From Holophagales bacterium (GTDB lineage Bacteria > Acidobacteriota > Thermoanaerobaculia > UBA5066): DNA of 64,000 nt. The position numbers were made by a program, and so were the translations under genes. Positions 25,074 to 33,800 of this stretch are shown here, one piece after another; position 1 is the stretch's first letter; every line of letters starts with the position of its first letter. The DNA lies in NCBI GenBank assembly GCA_016719485.1, contig JADJZB010000007.1:60842-124841 (forward strand), given 5' to 3'. Below the pieces are notes generated by a model. It was given only the letters and a program-made list of their open reading frames with translations, ran no database searches and had not been told where the DNA came from.

Positions 25074-25096
25074 TACTTTCTCAGAGTGGAGGCGAC

Positions 25097-25900
25097 ATGC
25101 GAATCGAGCAGGCTCACGGGGAAGGCGGCGGCGGCCCGCAGGAAGAGGCGGTGTCCGGACCGCGGCACGTGGCGGTGATCATGGACGGCAACGGCCGGTG
25201 GGCGACGCGGCGCGGCCTGCCCCGCGCGATCGGTCACCGGGCCGGGGCGAGCGCCGTGCGCCGCATCGTGGAGTCGGCGCGTCGCCGCGGCATCGCCACC
25301 CTCACCCTCTTCGCGTTCTCGGCCGACAACTGGCGGCGTCCCGCGGCCGAGGTGGAGGCCCTGATGCGCCTCTTCGAACGGTACCTCGCTCGCGAGGCTC
25401 GCCGGTGCGAGGAGAACGGCATTCGCCTCCGGGTGATCGGCCGGCGAGACCGTCTGGGCGTTTCGCTCGTCCGCGCGATCGACGCCGCCGAGGCCTTCAC
25501 GGCGGACGGCGAGGCGATGGAATTGCGGATCGCGGTCGACTACTCGGGTCGCGACGCGATTCTCGCGGCGGTGGCGCTGCTGCCGGCCGGGATCCCCCCG
25601 TCACGGCTGGATCTCCTCTCCGCGCTGGGCTGGGCCGGGTGCGGCGGGCCGCCCGAGGTCGATCTCCTCGTGCGGACGGGCGGCGAGCACCGGATCAGCG
25701 ACTTCCTCCTCTGGGAGAGCGCCTACGCCGAGGTCTTCTTCTCCGATCGGCTCTGGCCCGACGTCACGGATGCGGACCTCGACGAGGCGCTCGCCTGGTT
25801 CTCCCGCCGCGAGAGACGCTTCGGCGGACTCCCGTCGACCGTGTCGATCCCCGCTCCGCCATCCGGAGGCGCCCGTGCAACGCCCGTCCACGCCGCGTGA
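25097..25900 (+). CDS. uppS: Isoprenyl (undecaprenyl-type) diphosphate synthase
   Basis: 267-residue cis-prenyltransferase that elongates farnesyl-type diphosphates with isopentenyl diphosphate. Signature motifs are HVAVIMDGNGRWA (catalytic Asp, about 24-36), TLFAFSADNWRRP, DLLVRTGGEHRISDFLLWES and YAEVFF. The region after YSGRDAIL is shorter and more proline-rich than in housekeeping UppS. The usual neighbours frr, cdsA and dxr are absent, and the next gene is an overlapping radical SAM enzyme, so this may be a specialised paralogue. Product chain length is not predictable. Confidence 0.9.
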   Translation: MRIEQAHGEGGGGPQEEAVSGPRHVAVIMDGNGRWATRRGLPRAIGHRAGASAVRRIVESARRRGIATLTLFAFSADNWRRPAAEVEALMRLFERYLAREARRCEENGIRLRVIGRRDRLGVSLVRAIDAAEAFTADGEAMELRIAVDYSGRDAILAAVALLPAGIPPSRLDLLSALGWAGCGGPPEVDLLVRTGGEHRISDFLLWESAYAEVFFSDRLWPDVTDADLDEALAWFSRRERRFGGLPSTVSIPAPPSGGARATPVHAA

Positions 25901-27410
25901 GCTGCGCGAAGGCCCGCTCCTCGAGCCGACCTGCCGGCCCGGGCCGGTGCGTCCCCGGCTCGCCCTCCTCGTCAACCCCTTCTATCCGAAAGACCCCCAC
26001 GCGAGCTTCGGCAAGCACGTCCTCACACCCTCGCTCGCGCTCACGAGCATCGCGGCGGCGACGCCACCCGGCTGGGAGGTGCGGTACTGGGACGAGAACC
26101 TGCTCCAGGGCGCTCCACCGCACGACCCGTTCCCGCACGTCGTCGGGATCACCGTCCACCTGACGTTCGCAGAGCGGGCCTACGAGCTGGCCCGCTGGTA
26201 CCGCGAGCGGGGAGCCCTCGTCGTCCTCGGCGGCCTCCACCTCTCAGCCTGCCCCGACGAGGCGGCCCCGCACGCCGACGCGATCGCCATCGGCGACGGC
26301 GTCCCGCTCTGGCCGCGAATCCTCGCCGACGTGGAGAGCGGGCGACTCGAACCCGTCTACCGGGCCGATTCGACAGCTCCTTACCGCGACGCGCCGGCGC
26401 CCCGCCGCGACCTCGTGCCGCGTGCCTCGTTCCTGACGACGGCGAGCCTCATGGCGACGCGCGGCTGTCACAACCGCTGCGACTTCTGCTACCTCGCGAC
26501 GCGCGGCGTGAAGGTGCCCTGGAGCGTGAAGGAGCCGGACCAGGTCGTCGCCGAGTGGCTCGCGACGGGCGAGCCCTACGCCGTGTTCCTCGACAACAAC
26601 CTCGGCTCGGACCCGGAGCACCTGCGCCGCCTCTGCCGGGCGCTCGCGCCGCTCGAACGGATCTGGAGCGCGGCCGTCTCGATCGACGTGACCGACGACC
26701 CGCGCCTCGTGCGCGAGATGGCGCTCTCGGGCTGCACGGGCGTCTTCGTCGGCCTCGAGTCGCTCTCCGACCCGAATCTCGCCGACGCGCGAAAGAGGAC
26801 GCCGCCGGTCGCCGACTACGCGCGCCGGGTCGGCATCCTCCACGACAACGGCATCCAGGTGAACGGGAGCTTCGTCCTCGGCTTCGACCACGACGGCCCC
26901 GGCGTCTTCGACAGGACCGTCTCGTGGATCGAGGCGAACCGGCTCGAGTGCGCGACGTTCCACATCCTCACGCCGTACCCGGGAACGCCTCTCTTCCGGC
27001 GGATGGAGGCCGAAGGGCGCCTCCTCCACCGCGACTGGAGCCTCTACGACACGTCGCACGTCGTCTTCCGGCCGGCGCGGATGACCGCCGAAGAGCTCGC
27101 GGAGGGCTACGCGTCCTGCTACCAGCGCCTCTTCTCGGCGGGGTCGATCTGGCGGCGGAGGCCGCTCGACCCGATGGCCGTCGCTCCCTACCTCGCGATG
27201 TCGGTCCTCTACAAGCGCGCGAACCCGCTCTGGACCTTCCTCATCCGCCATCGCCTGACGGCGCGAGCCTGGCGGCCGCTCGTCGAGGCGACCCGGCGGC
27301 GGCACCTGGCCTTCCGGAGGAGGCTTGGCGAAGCGGAGCCCTCACCCGGGGGAGCCGTAAAGCATCCTCCTCAATTCGGAGCCGGCGTTACCTTCAGCCA
27401 ACTTTCGTAG
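25875..27410 (+). CDS. B12-binding-type radical SAM protein
   Basis: 511-residue enzyme. The N-terminal Rossmann-like domain (about 25-165; LALLVNPFYPKDPHASFGKH, GITVHLTFAERAYELAR) is of the cobalamin-binding type but lacks a clear DxHxxG. The radical SAM domain follows, with GCHNRCDFC (Cys198, 202, 205). The C-terminus carries a conserved YPGTPLF motif and a basic helical tail. It resembles enzymes that methylate or rearrange lipids and secondary metabolites. GTG 25875 with GGAGG upstream lies 26 bases inside uppS, which indicates co-translation and suggests a prenyl-derived substrate (inference). The 3' end overlaps the convergent M61 gene by 40 bases. Confidence 0.85.
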   Translation: MQRPSTPRELREGPLLEPTCRPGPVRPRLALLVNPFYPKDPHASFGKHVLTPSLALTSIAAATPPGWEVRYWDENLLQGAPPHDPFPHVVGITVHLTFAERAYELARWYRERGALVVLGGLHLSACPDEAAPHADAIAIGDGVPLWPRILADVESGRLEPVYRADSTAPYRDAPAPRRDLVPRASFLTTASLMATRGCHNRCDFCYLATRGVKVPWSVKEPDQVVAEWLATGEPYAVFLDNNLGSDPEHLRRLCRALAPLERIWSAAVSIDVTDDPRLVREMALSGCTGVFVGLESLSDPNLADARKRTPPVADYARRVGILHDNGIQVNGSFVLGFDHDGPGVFDRTVSWIEANRLECATFHILTPYPGTPLFRRMEAEGRLLHRDWSLYDTSHVVFRPARMTAEELAEGYASCYQRLFSAGSIWRRRPLDPMAVAPYLAMSVLYKRANPLWTFLIRHRLTARAWRPLVEATRRRHLAFRRRLGEAEPSPGGAVKHPPQFGAGVTFSQLS

Positions 27411-29197
27411 ATCGCAGCCTGAAGTGGTGTCGGGCTCGCGACGCGCCGAAGGCGGAACGTTCGCCCCGAGGGCGGGCCGAGGGTGACGTCGAGCGTCCGG
27501 ACCGTTCCGTTTCGGGCGACGAGGAGCTCGGCCCGGCCGCCGGGCGCCTTTCCGGCGAGGAGCTCGCGGAGCCGGGGCAGCTCTGCGCGGACGGAGTCCA
27601 CCGCGAGGAGCTCGTCTCTCGCGGAAAGCCCGCCGAGAGAGGCAGGTGATCCGATCCCGACGCGCGTGACGACGACCTTCCCGCCCCGCTCCTCGAGGTC
27701 GGCGCCGAGGTCTCCCGCGGCTGACCCGGCCTCCGGCCCGAGCTCGAGGCCGGCGTACCCGAGGTACCTCGGCCAGTCGATCGCCGCGGTCGTCGCGACG
27801 TACCGGTCGAAGATCTCCGGGAGCGGCGTCCCGGCGGTCTCCTCGCAGACCCTCCGGAACTCTGCGTCCGTGAAGCCGCGTCCCTTCTCCTTCGCGAAGG
27901 TCCGGTAGAGCGTCCGCATCACGTCGTCGAGGGAGCGGCGGTTCGAGGTCGCGTGCCGGATTCCGAGGTCGAGGAGAAGCGAGACGGCGAGCCCCGAGTC
28001 GTACGGGGAGACGGTGATGTTCCGGAGGTGCTCGCTCCGGTCGAAGTAGCCGAACCACGTGTCGAAGCTCGCCTCGGCGGGCGACTGGAAGCGCCGGCCC
28101 GGGGAGCTCTCGTAGGAAGAGAGGCCCGATGCGAGCTGGCGGAGGTACTCCTCCGGGGTGTAGAAGCCGTTCCTCGCGAGGAGGAGGTCCTCGTAGTAGA
28201 CCGTGGCTCCCTCGGAGAACCAGAGCATCCGCGTCAGGTTCTCCCGGTCGTAGTCGAAGGGGCCGAGGGCGATGGGGCGGATCCGCTTCACGTTGAAGTG
28301 GTGGAAGTACTCGTGGGCGATGAAGCGGAGCGTCCGGGCGTACCCGGCTGGGTCTGCCATCTTCTCCGCGTCGAAGGTGATCAGCTGGGAGTTCAGGTGC
28401 TCGAGGCCGCCGCCGCCGGGGCCGATGGAGATGAAGGCGTACCGCCGGTACGGGATCTCGCCGATCAGCCGGACGGTGGCCGTCACCATCGCCTCGAGGT
28501 CGGCGACGAAGCGGGTGCGGTCGAGCGACCCGAGGCCGGCTCCCTCGAACGTGTGCGGGATGCCGTCCACCTCGAACGAGAGGATCTCCTGGTTCCCGAC
28601 GAGGAGCGGGCTGTCGTAGAGGACGTCGAAATCCGGGGCGGAGTAGGTCCCCGGCCGCCCCTCGACCGGGTCGAGGCCGGTCGAGATCCGCGCCCACTCC
28701 TTCGGCCGCTCGACGGTGAGCGTCGTGGGCGTTTCGATCCGCCCCGCGGGGTGGACGAAGAGTCCCGTCGGGGAGAGGAAGGCCTGACGTTCGTCGAGCG
28801 CGCTCTCGGCGATGGAGCCGCCCGCGGCGTAGACGTCGTACGCGACGTGGAACGAGCTCGCGCCGTCCGTGCTCACGCGCCAGGCGTTCTTCGCACTCTT
28901 CTTCCACGCAAGGGGCCGGCCCGAGGCGTCGCGCGCCGAGAAGGATCCGACGTTCTTCGCGTAGTCGAGGAGAACGTAGTACCCGGGCGACCAGGCGGGC
29001 AGCTTCAGCTCGACCGTCGGCCCGCCGAGCCCCTCGAACGTCGCCTCCACGTGGAGGTAGCGCGTCTCGGGTCTCGGCATGGAGACGGTGAAGGCCGCAC
29101 GGGCCGGGCCTGCCGCCGGGGCGGCCGGGGCCGCGAGACCCGCGGGTCCGGCGAGACCTGCGAGGAGGGCGAGGACCATGAGACGACTCTTCGGCAT
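27371..29197 (-). CDS. M61-family (glycyl aminopeptidase-like) metallopeptidase with PDZ domain
   Basis: 608-residue exported peptidase. An Ala/Pro-rich signal sequence (MPKSRLMVLALLAGLAGPAG) is followed by an N-terminal beta domain (YLHVEATFEGLGGPTVEL). The zinc site is HEYFHHFNVKRIRP (His295, Glu296, His299), with the downstream WFSEGATVYYEDLLL supplying the third ligand. A C-terminal PDZ domain (about 500-590) contains GIGSPASLGGLSARDELLAV. M61 peptidases release N-terminal Gly or Ala. It lies 23 bases downstream of the IMPDH-family gene and is probably co-transcribed. Confidence 0.92.
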   Translation of the reverse strand: MPKSRLMVLALLAGLAGPAGLAAPAAPAAGPARAAFTVSMPRPETRYLHVEATFEGLGGPTVELKLPAWSPGYYVLLDYAKNVGSFSARDASGRPLAWKKSAKNAWRVSTDGASSFHVAYDVYAAGGSIAESALDERQAFLSPTGLFVHPAGRIETPTTLTVERPKEWARISTGLDPVEGRPGTYSAPDFDVLYDSPLLVGNQEILSFEVDGIPHTFEGAGLGSLDRTRFVADLEAMVTATVRLIGEIPYRRYAFISIGPGGGGLEHLNSQLITFDAEKMADPAGYARTLRFIAHEYFHHFNVKRIRPIALGPFDYDRENLTRMLWFSEGATVYYEDLLLARNGFYTPEEYLRQLASGLSSYESSPGRRFQSPAEASFDTWFGYFDRSEHLRNITVSPYDSGLAVSLLLDLGIRHATSNRRSLDDVMRTLYRTFAKEKGRGFTDAEFRRVCEETAGTPLPEIFDRYVATTAAIDWPRYLGYAGLELGPEAGSAAGDLGADLEERGGKVVVTRVGIGSPASLGGLSARDELLAVDSVRAELPRLRELLAGKAPGGRAELLVARNGTVRTLDVTLGPPSGRTFRLRRVASPTPLQAAIYESWLKVTPAPN

Positions 29198-29220
29198 CGC
29201 TCGTTCCGCCTCGCGTCTCG

Positions 29221-30672
29221 TCAGCGGTCGAACGACTCGGCCCGCCCCGCGGCCGAGAGCGGGACGAGGTAGCGCCCGGGGTCGGCGGCGATCTTGCGGT
29301 GCGCCGCCTCGAGCGTCGACTCTCCGGCGTAGCTGACGGCCGAGCGGAGGTGGCCGGCGATGCGCGCGAGGACGTCGACGACGCTCCCGACGTAAGGCAC
29401 GCGGAGGGACTGTCCCTCTGCCGGCGTCGCGAGGGCGTCGGCGACACCCTCGTCCGTCGCGCCGTCGACGACCGCCTCGGGCGACGTCATGCCGCGGTAG
29501 AGCTTCATCTTCTGCCGCGTCGCCGGGTCGTCGACGACGATGCCGGGAGACTCGTCGGTGCCCGAGAGGAGCGACCCGAGCATCACGGTCGAGGCGCCGG
29601 CGGCGAGGGCGAGGAAGACGTCCTTGTCGTTGCGGACGCCGCCGTCCGCGATGATCGGGACCTTTCCCTCCGTCGCGAGCCACACCTCGCGGATCGCCTG
29701 GAGCTGCGGGACCCCTGCGCCCGTCTCGAGACGGGTCCGGCAGCCGCGGCCGGGGCCGACGCCGACCTTGATCGCGGCGGCGCCGAGGTCGGCGAGAAAG
29801 CGCGCCCCCTCGCCCGTCGCGACGTTGCCGACGACGAGCGGGACGTTCGGGAAGCGGCTGCGGAAGGCGGGGACCGCCTTCGCGAGGATCTCGGAGTGGG
29901 CGTGGGCGACGTCCATGAGGATGACGTCGACCTCCGCCTCGGCGAGCGCCGCGGCGCGCTCGAGGTAGTCGCCGGCGGCGCCGATCGCGGCGCCGACGCG
30001 CAGGCGGCCCCGCTCGTCCTTCACCGAGTAGGGCTTCCTCTTGAAGAGGTGGAGATCACGCATCGTCACGAGACCGCGGATGAGCCCCCCCTCGTCGACG
30101 AGGGGAAGCTTCTCGACCCGCCGCTCCCACATCGTCCGCTCGGCCTCCTCCATGCTGACGGAGGGGGGGCGCGTGACGAGGCGCGCGACGGGCGTCATCA
30201 GCTCCTCGACGAGTCGCTCGCCGCTCCCGGGACCGAGCGGCAGGTCGCGCTGGGAGAGGAGGCCCGCGAGGAGCCCGGAGCCTTCGGTTTCCTCGATCAG
30301 GATGCCGCTCGAGCGGTGGCGCTCGATGAGGCGGCGGACCTCGGCGATCGTGGCGCGGCGCGGAAGGACGAGCGGCCTCTCGATGACGTAGGAGTGGCGT
30401 GTCTTGACGTACTTCACGCGCGCCGCCTGGACGTCGATCGGCGAGCTCCGGTGGAGGAAGCCGAACGCGCCCTCGAGGGCGAGCGCCCGCGCCATCTCCT
30501 CTCCGACGACGGTGTCCATGTTCGCGCCGACGATCGGCAGGCCGATGCCGAGCCCTTCGACGAGCGGCATCGTCAGGTCGAGGGCCCGCCGGCTCGTCAC
30601 CGGGCTCCGCTGGGGCCGGAAGAGGAAGTCGTCGAAGGTACGGCCGAGGAAGAGGGGTTCCAGCTCGCGCAT
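29221..30672 (-). CDS. IMP dehydrogenase / GMP reductase family enzyme with CBS pair
   Basis: 483-residue TIM-barrel purine nucleotide oxidoreductase with an inserted CBS pair (about 95-210). The catalytic loop is GPGRGCRTR with Cys311, instead of the canonical GPGSICTTR. The IMPDH Arg-Tyr flap dyad is not seen: the flap reads EGVADALATPAEGQSLRVPY. Cys, the second-next Thr and the Glu of AEGQ are kept, as in GMP reductases. So it may reduce GMP to IMP, like the CBS-containing GuaB1 proteins, rather than make XMP. ATG 30672. Divergent from the sensor gene at 30880. Confidence 0.85.
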   Translation of the reverse strand: MRELEPLFLGRTFDDFLFRPQRSPVTSRRALDLTMPLVEGLGIGLPIVGANMDTVVGEEMARALALEGAFGFLHRSSPIDVQAARVKYVKTRHSYVIERPLVLPRRATIAEVRRLIERHRSSGILIEETEGSGLLAGLLSQRDLPLGPGSGERLVEELMTPVARLVTRPPSVSMEEAERTMWERRVEKLPLVDEGGLIRGLVTMRDLHLFKRKPYSVKDERGRLRVGAAIGAAGDYLERAAALAEAEVDVILMDVAHAHSEILAKAVPAFRSRFPNVPLVVGNVATGEGARFLADLGAAAIKVGVGPGRGCRTRLETGAGVPQLQAIREVWLATEGKVPIIADGGVRNDKDVFLALAAGASTVMLGSLLSGTDESPGIVVDDPATRQKMKLYRGMTSPEAVVDGATDEGVADALATPAEGQSLRVPYVGSVVDVLARIAGHLRSAVSYAGESTLEAAHRKIAADPGRYLVPLSAAGRAESFDR

Positions 30673-30879
30673 CGTGGGGGATTGTTCCACCCCGCGCCCC
30701 GATCTGCCGAGGGCCGGCGCCGGTCGCGCCGTCGGGAACGGTCCCGAGCCTGGAATTTCGGCGCGTAGAATTGAGCTCGTTTCCGCGGTCTGAGGCATGA
30801 AGAGGCGGCCGACGAGCGAGCCCCACGACAGGACCGAGGGCGAGAGTACGGAGTGAACGGACAGGACCCGGTTCGACCG

Positions 30880-33800
30880 ATGGGAAGGCTCCTGCGGTTC
30901 GCGCTGCTCCTGTCGCCCCTCTTCCTGCCGGCGCCCTCGGCGGCGATTCGCCCGGAACGGCCGTTGAGCCAGGCCCAGGTCGACGTCTGGCAGACGGAGA
31001 ACGGACTTCCCCAGAACACGGTCACGTCGATCCTGAGGACCCGCGACGGCCACCTCTGGTTCGGGACCTACGACGGCCTCGTCCGGTTCGACGGGGCCCG
31101 GTTCACGGTTTTCGACGGAAAGACGACGCCCCTCCTGGCGACCGGATCGGCCTTCGCCCTGATGGAGGACCGCAGCGGGACCCTCTGGATCGGCCGGAGC
31201 GAGAACGTCGTTCAGTACAGGGACGGCGTCTTCCGGCAGGTCCTCGGGGACGAGCTGGGGCAGGGAACCGTCTGGTCTCTCTCCGAGGCGCCCGACGGAA
31301 CGGTCTGGGCCGGCGCGGGGAACGGTCTCGTGCGCTGGAAGGACGGCCAGGCCACCCTCCTGACGAAGCGCGACGGCCTTCCCGCCGTCCGGCTGCGATC
31401 GACCTGCGTCGATACGGATGGAACGCTCTGGATCGGGACGAGCGGCGCCGGACTCGTCGCGATGCGCGACGGCCGCGTGACGTCGTGGTCGACCCGGACC
31501 GGGTTTCCGAGCGACCAGATCATCACGGTCCTCCCCGATCCGGCTGGCGGCGTCTGGGCCGCGACGGCGGGTGCCGGTCTCGTCCGGATCGTCGGAGAGT
31601 CCCGGCGCGTCTACGGAAAAGCGGACGGTCTGCCGACCGACCAGCTCACGGCGCTCGCGCTCGACGCGGCGGGCTCGCTCTGGGTCGGCACGTGGGGGAG
31701 CGGGATCTGCCGGTTGCGGGAGGACGCCTTCTCCTGTCTCGGGTCGCCTCCTCTCTCGAACGACAAGGTCTGGTCGGTCCTTCCGGACGTGGAGGGCTTC
31801 GTGTGGGTGGGGACGTGGGTAGGGGGCCTGAACCGGCTGCGCGACCGGGGCTTTCCCGCGTTCGGCGTCCCCGAGGGCCTCTCGAACGACAACGTCCGCT
31901 CCGTCCTTCACGGGCGCGACGGAAGCGTCTGGCTCGCAACCGCCGGGGGCGGGCTCAACCGCCTGCGCGAGGGGCGGATCGAAGTCCTCCGGAAGGCCGA
32001 CGGCCTTCCGAGCGACGAGATCTCGGGGCTGTGCGAGGACCGGTCCGGCGCTCTCTGGGTCGGCACGTACACGTCGGGCCTCGCGAGGATTCGTGGAAGC
32101 CGGATAGACACTTTCGGCAAGGCCGAGGGGCTGCCCGGCCTGGACGTTCGGGTCATCCTCGAGGATCGGCGTGGGACGATCTGGGTCGCGACGACCTCCG
32201 GGGTCGCGACGTCGCGCGACGGTCGCAGGTTCGAGCCGCTCGCGACGCCCGACGGCGTGTCGCTGCGCGCCGTCGTCTGTCTCCTGGAAGACCGCAACGG
32301 CGTCCTCTGGTTCGGGACATCGGGGGACGGTCTCGTCCGGTACGACGCCGCGGGGTTCCGCGTGCTGAAGACCCGCGACGGGCTCGTGAGCGACAGGATT
32401 TCCGCGCTGCACGAGGATGAAGAGGGCGATCTCTGGATCGGGAGCGCGTGGAGCGGCCTCAACCGCATGAAGGACGGGGTGCTCACCGCGATCCGGCCGG
32501 AGGACGGCCTCGCCGAGGGGCGGGCGCAGGTCATACTCGAAGACCGGCTCGGCGGGCTCTGGCTGACCGGCAACAAAGGCTTCCAGCGACTCCTGAAGCG
32601 GGAGCTGATCGCCGTCTCCGAGGGGCGCCCCGGCTCCATTCGCCCGCACGCGTTCGGCCTGGCCGACGGCCTCCGGAGCGCCTCTTTCGCCAGCGGGCAG
32701 CAGCCGGCCGGGTCGATCGGCCCCGACGGGCGGATCTGGCTCCCGTCCTACCGCGGCGTCGTCGTCGTCGATCCCGAGCGGATCCCGCCTTCTCCTCCTC
32801 CCCCGGGGGTCCGACTGGAGGAGCTGCTCGTCGACGGGACGCCGCGCGACGCACGGAATGGGATCGAGATCGGCCCCGGCCGGTTGATGGTGGAGATCCG
32901 ATACGCCGCGACGACGCTGCAGCCCCCCGAGCTGATCCGCTTCCGATCGCAGCTCGACGGATTCGACCGGGACTGGGTCGAGGTGGAGACGCGGCGGTCG
33001 GCCTTCTACACCGGACTTCCGCCAGGCAGTTACCGGTTCCGGGTCGCGAGCCGGATCGGAGATGGACCGTGGGGCGAGGTGGGGGACGTCCTGTCGGTGA
33101 AGGTGCTGCCAGCCCTGCACCAGACCGCATGGTTCCGGGTGCTCGCCCTGGTCCTCGGCGTCTCCCTCATCGTCGTCGCGATCCGGCGCCGCACCGTTCA
33201 GCTGCGGGGGCGTCAGGCGAAGCTCGAGCGGCTCGTCGCCGAGAGGACGGAGGCGCTGCGCCGCGCGAACGAGCGGTTGTCGGAGCTCTCGTTCTCCGAC
33301 GCCCTGAGCGGGATCGCGAACCGGCGAAGGTTCGACGAGACGCTGGAATCGGAGTGGAAACGGGGCGTCCGGTTCGGCCATCCCCTGTCGCTCGTCATGG
33401 CGGACATCGACTTCTTCAAGCGCTACAACGACGCGCTCGGCCACCCGGCAGGGGACCGGTGCATCGTCGAGGTCGCGGGGGTCCTTCAGTCGCTGGCGAG
33501 GCGAGCGGGAGACCTCGCGGCCCGCTACGGGGGAGAGGAGTTCATGCTCCTCCTCCCGGCCACCAGTGCCGCCGACGCGGCGATCGTCGCCGAGACGGCG
33601 CGTGCCCAGATCGAGGCGCTGGGGATCCCGCATCCCGACGGAGCGTCTCCTTCCGTGACGGCGAGCTTCGGCGTCGCGACGTTCGTCCCCGACAGGTCCC
33701 TTCCCGAGGTGGCCGGTGGTCCGGACCAGCTCGTCTCCGCGGCGGACGCGGCGCTCTACCGCGCCAAGCGGGGAGGGCGAAACCGCGTCGAGGTCGCGCC

